Below, in pieces: positions 9,374-17,223 of a stretch of DNA of 64,000 nucleotides. The notes beneath the pieces are model-generated. The model saw only the letters and a list, made by a program, of their open reading frames with translations. It searched no databases and was not told where the DNA came from. The translations under genes and the position numbers were made by a program. The stretch is taken from the NCBI RefSeq assembly GCF_038024855.1, contig NZ_CP139089.1, positions 2,142,501 through 2,206,500 on the forward strand, written 5' to 3'. The stretch is from Methylocella tundrae (GTDB lineage: Bacteria; Pseudomonadota; Alphaproteobacteria; Rhizobiales; Beijerinckiaceae). How positions within the stretch are numbered: position 1 is the stretch's first letter; each line of letters starts with the position of its first letter.

Positions 9374-9488
9374 CTAAGACTCCCGACGGCGATCGCAGCA
9401 GATCACGCGTCAAAGATGAAGAGACAAAGCATTCCGAGGCGAAGCCCGTTCTCGATCGCTCAAAGCGAATCCGAGGAAGCCAAAACCT

Positions 9489-9698
9489 CTAGTGACAGGG
9501 AAAGCCAAGCAGATGGCGGCCGTCATGAACGAATTCATGCACGTAATGGCCGGAGATCAGCGATGTCGCGCCCTGCTCGGCGCCGACGAAATAGATGAGC
9601 AGAAAGCCGAGGACGCCGGCGAAGGCGAGCCATGGCAGGATCTGGCTCACAGGAATGGGGATCGGCCGGGCGGCTGGCGTTAAGGCGATATCGCTCAT
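9489..9698 (-). CDS. cbtB: Cobalt transporter subunit CbtB
   Basis: This 69-residue protein has one membrane segment (about residues 18-40) and a histidine-rich C-terminus (HYVHEFVHDGRHLLGFPCH). That tail is diagnostic of CbtB, the small metal-binding partner of CbtA. GGGAG precedes the ATG at 9698. It is the first gene after the cobalamin riboswitch, so B12 should repress cbtBA. In-frame codons continue upstream through the riboswitch but do not resemble protein. Confidence 0.92.
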   Translation of the reverse strand: MSDIALTPAARPIPIPVSQILPWLAFAGVLGFLLIYFVGAEQGATSLISGHYVHEFVHDGRHLLGFPCH

Positions 9699-9720
9699 GT
9701 CAAAACTCCCTGGGATCACG

Positions 9721-9850
9721 CGTCCCGCGTTCGTTGCGATCCTCGGAGGGAAGGTCTGGCTCGCGCGCGCCTTTCCCTTGGGGGTAAGGCGCGGCGCTGA
9801 CAGTGGCGCGACCGCGGCGGATTTGCACCGCCTTCTTCGCATCCGGGATT
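9721..9850 (-). ncRNA. Cobalamin (B12) riboswitch
   Basis: The minus strand between the promoter and cbtB contains the hallmarks of the B12 element in order: GGTGCAAATCCGCC (9816-9829), the B12 box core GCCACTG (9801-9807), a hairpin around CGCGCCTT/AAGGCGCG, and AGCCAGACC (9753-9761), equivalent to the AGYCAGGAGACC segment. Binding of adenosylcobalamin normally shuts off the downstream gene, here cbtB-cbtA. Boundaries are approximate and no fold was computed. Confidence 0.88.
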
Positions 9851-9855
9851 TTTTG

Positions 9856-9884
9856 ATCGTAGGGTTCCGCCCAAGGCGTGTCAA
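9856..9884 (-). promoter_or_regulatory. Promoter of the riboswitch-cbtBA unit
   Basis: On the minus strand TTGACA (9879-9884), a 17-base spacer and TACGAT (9856-9861) form a good sigma-70-like promoter. Transcription would begin near 9849, just ahead of the cobalamin riboswitch. Confidence 0.65.
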
Positions 9885-10000
9885 CGCGGAGCCGGAACAG
9901 ATCGAATGCTCAGCTTGCCTTGTCCGGAAAGCGCGGCTGTCGCATGATCGCGCCGCCGCGAATCGGCGTTGCGGCGGTCCATTCGAAAGCGAGCGAATCC

Positions 10001-11047
10001 ATGCCGCGTCCAGATCGTCACAAGCTGACCGTTTCCTGCCTGCTGGGCCTCTTTGCCTTCCTTTGCCTCGCTCCCTTTTCCGCGATGGCGCAAGCCGTCG
10101 ATCCCCTGCCCTCATGGAACGATGGCAAGGCAAAGCAATCGATCATCAAATTTGTCGAGGATGTGACGCGCGAGGGTTCGCCCGATTTCGTTCCCAAGGA
10201 GCAGCGCATCGCGACATTCGACAATGACGGCACGCTGTGGGTCGAGCAGCCGATGTATGTCCAGATGGTCTTCGCCATCGACCGCCTGCGCGAACTCCTG
10301 CCGATGCATCCCGAATGGCGCGACCAGCAGCCGTTCAAGGCGGCGCTCGACGGCGACTTCAAGACGCTGCTGAAGGATGGCCAGGGCTCGCGCAATCTCC
10401 AGACGATCGTCGGCGTCACCCACGCGGGCATGACGCCGGAGGAGTTCGAGCAGATCGTCAAGAACTGGCTCGCCACCGCCAAGCACCCGCGCTTCCATCG
10501 GCCCTATACGGAGCTGGTCTATCAGCCGATGCTGGAAGCGCTCGCTTATTTTCGCGCCAACGGATTCAAGGCCTTCATTGTATCCGGCGGCGGCATCGAA
10601 TTTGTGCGCGCCTTCGCGGATCAGACCTATGGCGTGCCGACCGATCAGGTCATCGGGTCGAGCATCGTGACGAAGTTCGAACGCCGCGACGGCCTGCCGC
10701 GGCTGTTCCGCTTTCCTGATGTGAATTTCGTCGATGACGGCCCCGGCAAACCGGTCGGCATCGAGCAGCACGTCGGCCGGCGCCCGATCGCCGCTTTCGG
10801 CAATTCGGATGGCGACCTGCAGATGCTGCAATGGACGACGGAATCAGGCGGGCGGCGCCTCGGCGTCATCGTGCACCACACCGACGCCGTGCGCGAATAC
10901 GCCTATGACAAGGAGTCCCTCGTCGGCCATCTCGATCTCGCCCTTGAGGCGGCAAAGCTGGACAGCTGGACCGTCGTCGACATGAAGACCGATTGGAAGG
11001 TGATTTTTCCGTTCGAGATGAAGGGAGAGCCCTCGCCCAAGCCGTAA
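10001..11047 (+). CDS. Secreted HAD-superfamily phosphatase
   Basis: The 348-residue protein begins with a Sec signal peptide (hydrophobic 11-28, cleavage after SAMA near 30). It carries HAD motif I as DNDGTLW (nucleophile D74, acid/base D76), motif II around IVSGGG, and the acidic motif IV as GNSDGDLQML. HAD phosphatases hydrolyse phosphomonoesters; this type resembles periplasmic serine-phosphatase-like proteins. The start at 10001 follows from the signal peptide; in-frame residues upstream overlap the divergent B12 promoter region. Substrate is unknown. It faces the small membrane protein gene at 11246 tail to tail. Confidence 0.85.
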   Translation: MPRPDRHKLTVSCLLGLFAFLCLAPFSAMAQAVDPLPSWNDGKAKQSIIKFVEDVTREGSPDFVPKEQRIATFDNDGTLWVEQPMYVQMVFAIDRLRELLPMHPEWRDQQPFKAALDGDFKTLLKDGQGSRNLQTIVGVTHAGMTPEEFEQIVKNWLATAKHPRFHRPYTELVYQPMLEALAYFRANGFKAFIVSGGGIEFVRAFADQTYGVPTDQVIGSSIVTKFERRDGLPRLFRFPDVNFVDDGPGKPVGIEQHVGRRPIAAFGNSDGDLQMLQWTTESGGRRLGVIVHHTDAVREYAYDKESLVGHLDLALEAAKLDSWTVVDMKTDWKVIFPFEMKGEPSPKP

Positions 11048-11060
11048 GCTCTGACGGACG

Positions 11061-11246
11061 TCACGGCTGCTGCTGCTGGCGCGGGCGCCACGAAAGGTCC
11101 TCCGACCAGACATAGATCGATATCGCCGCCAGAAAAAGCACGGCGCCGACCCAGAAAAGCGGCGAATGATGAATGCGCCTCCAATCGGGACGACGCGCCT
11201 GCGCCTTCTCAACGCTCGCGTGATGGTGGTGATGGTCTGAGTTCAC
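11061..11246 (-). CDS. Small single-span membrane protein, histidine-rich N-terminus
   Basis: A 61-residue hypothetical protein opening with MNSDHHHHHA, followed by a basic stretch (RRPDWRRIHH) and one membrane helix (about 30-46), then a short polar tail ending in four glutamines. The start is GTG at 11246 with GGAGAG correctly placed upstream, which supports expression. The histidine run could bind metal, but nothing else indicates function. It converges with the HAD phosphatase gene, 14 bp away. The following 270 bp to 11518 show no gene. Confidence 0.6.
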   Translation of the reverse strand: MNSDHHHHHASVEKAQARRPDWRRIHHSPLFWVGAVLFLAAISIYVWSEDLSWRPRQQQQP

Positions 11247-11518
11247 GTTTCTCTCCGCAAGCTGTCGCGGCCGAACCGGCCGCCTCTCTTTATGATTTGT
11301 CTGGCCAAACCGAGCCTATGCCGGTTTTGAAGTCAAGGATCGAAAACCGGCTGCGGCGCCCGCTCGAGCCCGTAATTCAGCATTGCAAGACGCCTTTTGC
11401 GGCGCCATGCGTTGAATGTTTTTCTTAACGCAAGGCCGCGCCCGCGTCCCCGGGCGGGCTTGCGCCGAAGCGGGCAAGAAGCGAGGCTGGCGCGCCCGAC
11501 CGGAAAACTGAGGCTCCC

Positions 11519-12073
11519 ATGTCCTGCGACAAAATCATGCTGATCCGCCATTCGGAACGCCCCGACCCGGATAAAGGCACTCGCGGCGTCTCGCTGGACG
11601 GCCGTAAAGACAAGGAATCGCTTAGCGTGCGGGGCTGGCAGCGCGCCGGGGCGCTCGTACGGTTCTTCGCGCCCGTTGACGATCGCTTCGTCCGCCCCGC
11701 TCTGGCGCGCCCGAGGATTTTGTTCGCCTGCAAGGCGGCGGCGCAAGATCCAAGCCTTCGTCCGCAGCATACGCTTGTTCCGCTGGCGGAGCTGCTCAAG
11801 ATCGAATTCAACCGGGACCATTTTAATGGAGAGGAACAGGCCCTCGTCCAGAAAGTGCTGGCTTCGGACGGGCCGGCGCTCATCGCCTGGAAACATGACG
11901 GCATGCACGCCATCGCAAATGCGATCCTTGGCGATAAAACGACGGCGCCTCAACATTGGCCCTATGAGCGTTATGATCTCGTCTGGATCTTCGACCGCGC
12001 GGGCGAGCATTGGGCGTTTTCGCAAATTCCGCAGCTTCTCCTCGACGGCGACAGCGCCGAGCCGATCGTTTGA
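11519..12073 (+). CDS. Histidine phosphatase (phosphoglycerate mutase-like) family protein
   Basis: The 184-residue protein begins with the RHG-like motif LIRHSERP (about 8-15), which contains the histidine that becomes phosphorylated in this superfamily. A later histidine occurs in AWKHDGMHAI (about 124-133), at the position of the second catalytic histidine. It is probably a cytoplasmic phosphatase of unknown substrate. GAGG precedes the ATG. The spacing is short relative to typical 200-residue members, and the second arginine block is not obvious, so activity is uncertain. Confidence 0.65.
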   Translation: MSCDKIMLIRHSERPDPDKGTRGVSLDGRKDKESLSVRGWQRAGALVRFFAPVDDRFVRPALARPRILFACKAAAQDPSLRPQHTLVPLAELLKIEFNRDHFNGEEQALVQKVLASDGPALIAWKHDGMHAIANAILGDKTTAPQHWPYERYDLVWIFDRAGEHWAFSQIPQLLLDGDSAEPIV

Positions 12074-12168
12074 GGCCTTGCGCTGTTCTGGCGTTGAAGG
12101 AGGCGTCCGGCTTTACGGGCGGGTCCTGTTCCGGCTATGTCAACGCTTTGCCGCTGGAACGATAAGCC

Positions 12169-12960
12169 ATGGCCGCTGGCGCGAAGACAGCCCTTCGCTT
12201 TGAGAAAATCGCTTTCCTGTGCACCCCGACGGTGGAAGGCAGAGCGGCGCGCGAAGCGCTGGTCTCGCGCTATGGCGATGTCGATCCGGAAGAAGCCGAA
12301 ATCGTCGTCGCGCTCGGCGGCGACGGCTTCATGCTGCAGACGCTGCATCGCTTCATGGGAACAAGGAAGCCGATCTATGGCATGAATCGCGGCTCCGTCG
12401 GCTTTCTCATGAATGATTTTTCGGTCTTCAATCTCGAAGGCCGGCTGAGCGTCGCCGAAGCCTCGGTCGTGCATCCCCTCCTGATGGAGGCGACCGACTG
12501 CGAAGGCGCGATCTCCACGGCGCGCGCCATCAATGAAGTCTCACTGCTGCGGCAATCCTATCAGGCCGCCAAGATGCGCATTTCGATCGACGGCAAGGAG
12601 CGCCTCGACGAGCTTGCGGGCGATGGCGTGCTGGTTGCGACGCCTGTCGGCTCGACCGCCTATAATCTTTCCGCACATGGCCCCATCCTGCCGCTCGACG
12701 CCACCATGATGGCGCTGACGCCGATTTCCGCTTTCCGCCCGCGCGGATGGCGCGGCGCGTTGCTGCCGGATCAGGCCAAAGTCACGATCGATATTCTGGA
12801 GGTCGAAAAAAGACCTGTGGCCGCCGTCGCCGACCATTTCGAGCTGCGTAATGTCCGCGAGGTCACCGTCGCCATGGATCACGCGACCGATCTCGTTCTG
12901 CTCCATGATCCGGGGCATTCTCTCAACGAGCGCATCCTGCGCGAACAATTCGGATATTGA
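12169..12960 (+). CDS. nadK: NAD kinase
   Basis: The 263-residue enzyme phosphorylates NAD to NADP. It has the diagnostic GGDGFML (50-56) and the second block [20 protein letters not shown] near 160-180, followed by [16 protein letters not shown]. The length fits alphaproteobacterial NadK (about 255-265). It is followed after 3 bp by the Nudix gene, so the two are probably co-transcribed. Confidence 0.95.
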   Translation: MAAGAKTALRFEKIAFLCTPTVEGRAAREALVSRYGDVDPEEAEIVVALGGDGFMLQTLHRFMGTRKPIYGMNRGSVGFLMNDFSVFNLEGRLSVAEASVVHPLLMEATDCEGAISTARAINEVSLLRQSYQAAKMRISIDGKERLDELAGDGVLVATPVGSTAYNLSAHGPILPLDATMMALTPISAFRPRGWRGALLPDQAKVTIDILEVEKRPVAAVADHFELRNVREVTVAMDHATDLVLLHDPGHSLNERILREQFGY

Positions 12961-12963
12961 CGC

Positions 12964-13557
12964 ATGAAAGAGCGCGTTCGCATTCTCGCCCGCGACGTGA
13001 TGTCGCGCGGGCACGGGCTGCTCGAGCGGCTGACCATCGAGCTGAAGCGCTTCGACGGCCGCCCGCAGAAGCAGGTTCGCGAGATCTATGACACGGGCGA
13101 CGGCGCCGCGATCCTGCTTTACGATCCAACGCGCTCGACGGTCGTGCTGGTGCGGCAGTTTCGCCTGCCGGCCTACCTCAAAGACGGACGCGACAATCTG
13201 ATCGAGGTCTGCGCCGGCCGGCTCGAAGGGATCGACGCGCAAACGCGGATCGTGCACGAGGCCGAGGAGGAGACTGGCTATAAGGTGCGCCATGCGCGGA
13301 AGGTATGCGAGGGCTATTCCAGCCCCGGCAGTTTCGGGGAGAAGCTGACTTTCTTCGTCGCCGAATATGCCCAATCCGATCGCGTCGGCCCCGGCGGCGG
13401 GCTTGAGCATGAAGGCGAGGACATTGAAGTTCTGGAAGTGAGCCTCGACGAAGCCCTGCTGATGATCGAGCGCGGCGAAATCATCGACACAAAGTCGATT
13501 TTGCTGTTGCAATACGCCAAGCTCAAAGGCCTCATGGAACATAACGGCGGATCTTGA
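12964..13557 (+). CDS. Nudix hydrolase, NudK-like (GDP-mannose/ADP-sugar pyrophosphatase)
   Basis: A 197-residue Nudix protein. The Nudix helix reads AGRLEGIDAQTRIVHEAEEE followed by TGY (about 80-103). It matches the consensus except that H replaces the R/K before the first catalytic E, a tolerated position in NudK-type proteins. The family block VLVRQFRLPAY and the loop FYSSPG-like GYSSPGSFGEKL agree with the GDP-mannose/ADP-ribose pyrophosphatase branch. It probably hydrolyses a nucleotide sugar; the exact substrate cannot be read. It sits 3 bp after nadK. Confidence 0.85.
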   Translation: MKERVRILARDVMSRGHGLLERLTIELKRFDGRPQKQVREIYDTGDGAAILLYDPTRSTVVLVRQFRLPAYLKDGRDNLIEVCAGRLEGIDAQTRIVHEAEEETGYKVRHARKVCEGYSSPGSFGEKLTFFVAEYAQSDRVGPGGGLEHEGEDIEVLEVSLDEALLMIERGEIIDTKSILLLQYAKLKGLMEHNGGS

Positions 13558-13570
13558 CCAAGGCCATAGG

Positions 13571-14926
13571 ATGAGCGAGGCCCCGCATGTCGAAGCCCAT
13601 GCGGCGTTATTGAAAGGCCCAGCGGCCATCTCCGATGGATTCGACGCGGCCGACGTCGCCCGCCGCACCAAGGCCGTTCTGATCGGCTCGGCGGGCAATC
13701 TCATCGAATGGTATGATATTTACGCCTATTCGGCGTTTTCGCTTTATTTCGCCGGCGCCTTCTTTCCGCAGACCGATCCTGTCGCGCAGCAACTGGCGGC
13801 GGCCTCTCTCTTCGCCGCGGCTTTTCTGGTGCGTCCGCTCGGCAGCGCGCTGTTTGGCTATTACGCCGACCGGCACGGACGCCGCAACGCGCTGACCGCC
13901 GCCGTGCTCATGATGTGCTTCGGCTCGCTGATGATCGCGGCGACGCCGGGCTACGCCAGCATCGGCGTCGCGGCGCCGCTCATTCTTGCGCTTGCGCGGG
14001 TTCTGCAAAGTCTCAGTCAGGGCGGCGAATATGGCTCGGGCGCGACCTATCTCAGCGAAGTCGCGCATCCGAACCGGCGGGGCTTTTATTCCGGCGTCTG
14101 GTACATGACCCTGATCGGCGGCCAGCTCTGCGCAATATTGGTGCTGCTGGCGCTGCAGCGGGCCTTTCTCACGCCGGAACAGCTCAAGGCATGGGGCTGG
14201 CGCATCCCTTTCGTGATCGGCGCGCTTTTGTCGATCTTCGCTTATGTCATCCGGCGCGACATGCCCGAGACGGAGCTTTTCATCGCCGCCGAATCGGTCA
14301 TCCGGCGCGAAAACCGGTGGCGCATTCTCGCCCGTGACTGGAAGACCATGGCGCTCGTCGTCGGCATTACGATCGGCGGCACCTCGGCTTTCTATACCTA
14401 TACGACCTATATGCAGAAATTCCTGAAACTCTCGGTCGGATTGAACGACGCGCAGACGACCCTGATCACCGCCGGATCGCTCATTTTCGCGCTGATCCTT
14501 CAGCCGCTCTATGGCGCGCTCTCCGACAAGATCGGCCGCAAGCCGATGCTCGTCGCCTTCGGCGTCCTTGGAACGCTCGGAACGATTCCGCTGCTGACGA
14601 CTCTGCGGCATACGCAAAGCCCGTTCGGCGCCTTTTTGCTAATTTGCGCCGCCTGGGCGATCGTCAGCGGCTATACGTCGATCGCGGCGATCGTGAAGGC
14701 GGAGCTGTTCCCGACCGCCATTCGCGCGATGGGCGTCGGCATTCCTTACGCGCTCACCGTGGCCGTTTTCGGCGGATCGATCGATTCCGTCGCGCTGGCG
14801 TTCAAGAATGCTGGCCTTGAGACCGGCTTCTACTGGTATGCCGCGGGCTGCATCTTCATCTCTCTGATCTGCTACCTCTTCATGCGCGACATGAAAACGC
14901 ACTCCAAAATGAGCCAGGTTCTATGA
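13571..14926 (+). CDS. kgtP: MFS transporter, MHS family, alpha-ketoglutarate permease-like
   Basis: A 451-residue, 12-helix major facilitator. It has the MHS-family opening GNLIEWYDIYAYSAFSLYFA, the loop motif YADRHGRRNAL between helices 2 and 3, the LSQGGEYGSGATYLSEVA segment of helix 4, and the mirrored GALSDKIGRKP loop in the second half. These match KgtP/citrate-proton symporters. It is predicted to import a dicarboxylate such as 2-oxoglutarate across the inner membrane. It is followed after 21 bp by the CitE-like gene. The substrate is inferred from family resemblance only. Confidence 0.85.
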   Translation: MSEAPHVEAHAALLKGPAAISDGFDAADVARRTKAVLIGSAGNLIEWYDIYAYSAFSLYFAGAFFPQTDPVAQQLAAASLFAAAFLVRPLGSALFGYYADRHGRRNALTAAVLMMCFGSLMIAATPGYASIGVAAPLILALARVLQSLSQGGEYGSGATYLSEVAHPNRRGFYSGVWYMTLIGGQLCAILVLLALQRAFLTPEQLKAWGWRIPFVIGALLSIFAYVIRRDMPETELFIAAESVIRRENRWRILARDWKTMALVVGITIGGTSAFYTYTTYMQKFLKLSVGLNDAQTTLITAGSLIFALILQPLYGALSDKIGRKPMLVAFGVLGTLGTIPLLTTLRHTQSPFGAFLLICAAWAIVSGYTSIAAIVKAELFPTAIRAMGVGIPYALTVAVFGGSIDSVALAFKNAGLETGFYWYAAGCIFISLICYLFMRDMKTHSKMSQVL

Positions 14927-14947
14927 CGGCGGCGCGGAGCTGATCCC

Positions 14948-15823
14948 ATGCGCTCACTGCTGTTTGCGCCGGCTGACAACCGGTCAAAGCTCACCGAAGC
15001 TTTGGAGAGCGGGGCCGACGGAGTTTTGCTCGATCTCGCGGGCTCCGTTGCCTCCAGGTCCAAATCCGAGGCGCGGAAACAAGCTTGCGCCTTTATCGCC
15101 GCCGCAAAGGCAAAAGCGCATCATCCGCTGATTTTCGTCCGGCTCAACGAACTCGATACCGAGATGATCGAAGCCGACCTCGACGCAATTCTCCGGGCGC
15201 GACCGGACGGAGTCGTCCTGGCGGACGCCCAGAGTGGACAAGCGGTCCAGCATCTTGGCGCCAAACTCGCAGTGATGGAGGCGGAACTTGGGTTGGCCGA
15301 CGGATCGACCCGCATCATCGCGGCTGTCGCGGGCACGGCGGCCTCGATCTTCAATATGGGGACTTTCGCCGACGCTAGCCCCCGCCTTGCCGGCTTGGTC
15401 TGGAGCGCCGACGACCTTTCGACGTCACTCGGCGCTAGCGCCCATCGAGCGCCGGATGGCTCCTATGCATCACCCCATGCTTTAGCCCGTGACCTGACCT
15501 TATTTGCCGCGCGAGCGGCCGACGTGCCGCTGATCGACGGGCCAACCTTGAATTGTCGCGACGCCGCCTGCTTTCGGCTGGAATGCGAAGCAGCGCAGCG
15601 CGATGGGTTCGACGGCAAAATAGCGCGCGATCGGGAACAGGTCGCGGCCATCAATGCCGTCTTCACGCCGCCGGAGCAAGTTCTGGCGAGGGCGCGCGCA
15701 ATCATCGAAGCCTTCGCCGCTGAACCGGACGCGCGGGTTCTCGCCTTTCAGGGCGAGACGCTGAACCCGGCGCATCTTGCGCAAGCGCGGCGGCTACTGA
15801 GGCGCCTGCCGTCCCGGCGCTGA
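14948..15823 (+). CDS. CitE-like (HpcH/HpaI aldolase family) protein with degenerate active site
   Basis: This 291-residue protein has the CitE fold signature: opening RSLLFAPADNRSKLTEALES, the strand GADGVLLDL, the conserved arginine in FVRLN, and WSADDLSTSLGA. Several residues expected in lyases of this family are changed. LDLEDAV is LDLAGSV. The metal-binding glutamate of the ETA motif is glycine (AVAGTAASIFN). The usual IHP-x-Q after GK is replaced by ARDREQ. CitE-like enzymes cleave or form CoA esters such as malyl- or citramalyl-CoA; this copy may be inactive or act differently. It lies directly behind the dicarboxylate transporter gene. Confidence 0.75.
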   Translation: MRSLLFAPADNRSKLTEALESGADGVLLDLAGSVASRSKSEARKQACAFIAAAKAKAHHPLIFVRLNELDTEMIEADLDAILRARPDGVVLADAQSGQAVQHLGAKLAVMEAELGLADGSTRIIAAVAGTAASIFNMGTFADASPRLAGLVWSADDLSTSLGASAHRAPDGSYASPHALARDLTLFAARAADVPLIDGPTLNCRDAACFRLECEAAQRDGFDGKIARDREQVAAINAVFTPPEQVLARARAIIEAFAAEPDARVLAFQGETLNPAHLAQARRLLRRLPSRR

Positions 15824-15836
15824 ACGGCCTCCGGCT

Positions 15837-16220
15837 TCACCTTACCGCTTTCTCCTCCGCCACCTCGACACGATCAGGATAGAATGCGAGATGGTTCTCA
15901 ATCGCGGCGACAGGCGCAAAGGGGGCCTCATAGGTCCACACGGCATTCACGCAACAGTCCCCGCCAAGGGGAAGGCTATAGTACGCGCAATCGCCCTTAT
16001 AGGGACAATAGGTGCTCTGATCCGTCCGCTCCAACAGCGACATGTCCACGTCCTTGCGCGGAATATACTGCACGGGCGGATATGACGCCTCCCGGAGCGT
16101 CAGGGCCGCGCGCGTGTCGGCGACGACGCGGCCCGCGACGGTGACGAGAATGCGCGCTGGATTCGGCTCAATCGTGATGGGATGGTCGGGTCCTGGACGC
16201 TTGATCGGCCTGTCTGTCAT
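15837..16220 (-). CDS. DUF427 domain protein
   Basis: The 127-residue protein carries the DUF427 hallmark CPYKGDCAYYSLP (about 78-90) and the preceding basic RKDVDMSLLERTDQSTYCPYK region, a small beta-rich domain of unknown function. The start at 16220 is chosen because GAAGGAG lies nine bases ahead of this ATG; the earlier ATG at 16238 has that purine stretch inside its coding sequence. It converges with the CitE-like gene, separated by 13 bp. Function is unknown. Confidence 0.85.
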   Translation of the reverse strand: MTDRPIKRPGPDHPITIEPNPARILVTVAGRVVADTRAALTLREASYPPVQYIPRKDVDMSLLERTDQSTYCPYKGDCAYYSLPLGGDCCVNAVWTYEAPFAPVAAIENHLAFYPDRVEVAEEKAVR

Positions 16221-16391
16221 GGCTTCGAACTCCTTCATCTGGCGAAGCGCCGGAGAGCACAGTCAGAAAAACCCATTCATGCCGCGATACGCAAACAGGT
16301 CTGCTGGCCAACCGGGTTGACGTGAAGCCTGCCCGCCCCTCAAGGCCGAGGGCAAATACGCTCGCGAGCTAGTCTTTTCGGGCGTCAATCG

Positions 16392-16658
16392 CTAGTCAGA
16401 TCGCCGGTCGCGAATCAATCCAAAAGCTTTGAACCCGGCCGCATCAAGAATTGCTCGAACGATCATTCCTAGAAAATAGCCGCATTCGAAAATCACCGCA
16501 GCGACAATCCAGCTTATAAAGGCGCTTGTTGATACAAACCACCACAAGAGCAATATGAGCAATAGCCACAATATTATGATCCAAATCAATACTCTAATAC
16601 CGAACAGGGCGCCGACGAATGCACCAATAAATAGCAGACTTACCATCAAAAATATCAT
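16392..16658 (-). CDS. Small hydrophobic membrane protein
   Basis: A predicted 88-residue protein with three or four hydrophobic stretches (residues 1-20, 23-43, 47-62 and possibly 63-72) and a short basic tail (LIRDRRSD). It is not recognised as a named family. The composition is that of a real membrane protein rather than a shadow, and no competing frame is better, but no clear ribosome-binding site precedes the ATG. It marks the left end of the gene-poor polysaccharide region. Confidence 0.5.
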   Translation of the reverse strand: MIFLMVSLLFIGAFVGALFGIRVLIWIIILWLLLILLLWWFVSTSAFISWIVAAVIFECGYFLGMIVRAILDAAGFKAFGLIRDRRSD

Positions 16659-17223
16659 TGCGAAGCCGGCTTGCTTACCTAAGTGTGTTTTCCGCTGGAT
16701 GGACGACGCGCCCCGGAGGCGCCCGACCCATTGCTATATAGGCGCGGTCGAGTTCAAAAGGAAGATTGGTCAGCTTAACCGCATGCCCATAGGTTCGAGA
16801 GAGCCTCGACGCTTCGATGCCGCTGGACAGACGATCGAGATGGGAGCGAGCCGGTTATGCGCGCGCATCCGCCAATTCCAGAAGTGCTTTGATCAAACCA
16901 AAGACGCGCTCGCGCCGACAGTCCGCGTTTTCACGCAGGACGAAGGCGCGGGCTCGATGATGGCGCTTATTGTGGAGTTGGGGCGGCGGCGCAGGGATGC
17001 CGATGATTGATCGTGTTAGCGGCCCTGTCAGCGGTTCGATTCGCATGACTCAATTTATTTATGGCAAACAAAGGCGCTTTGAGGATTGCCTGTTGGTTTT
17101 ATCCCGCCGTGCTCCGGGACATCCGGTGGAAACGCGCTTTGAATTTTGGCGCCGACGGCTTCAGCGTTCTAGCCCTTGTCGACAGTCTTAATCCACAACT
17201 CCGGCCGAGACGGCACGAGCCTC
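16659..17223 (+). other. Gene-poor gap with a possible glycosyltransferase fragment
   Basis: No intact gene was found. On the plus strand, 17061-17190 encodes MANKGALRIACWFYPAVLRD and then IRWKRALNFGADGFSVLALVDS. It resembles the first strand-helix-strand of a GT4 glycosyltransferase and then loses similarity. It may be a decayed gene start. The remainder holds only short, unconvincing reading frames. Confidence 0.3.

Noticed and set aside
11047-11246. His5 stretch as a sign of a vector tag
   Set aside because: The surrounding protein is a natural-looking small membrane protein with a proper ribosome-binding site and no vector sequence around it.
12541-14617. Long minus-strand frames opposite nadK, the Nudix gene and kgtP
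   Set aside because: Each lies wholly opposite clearly coding sequence and shows no motifs of its own.
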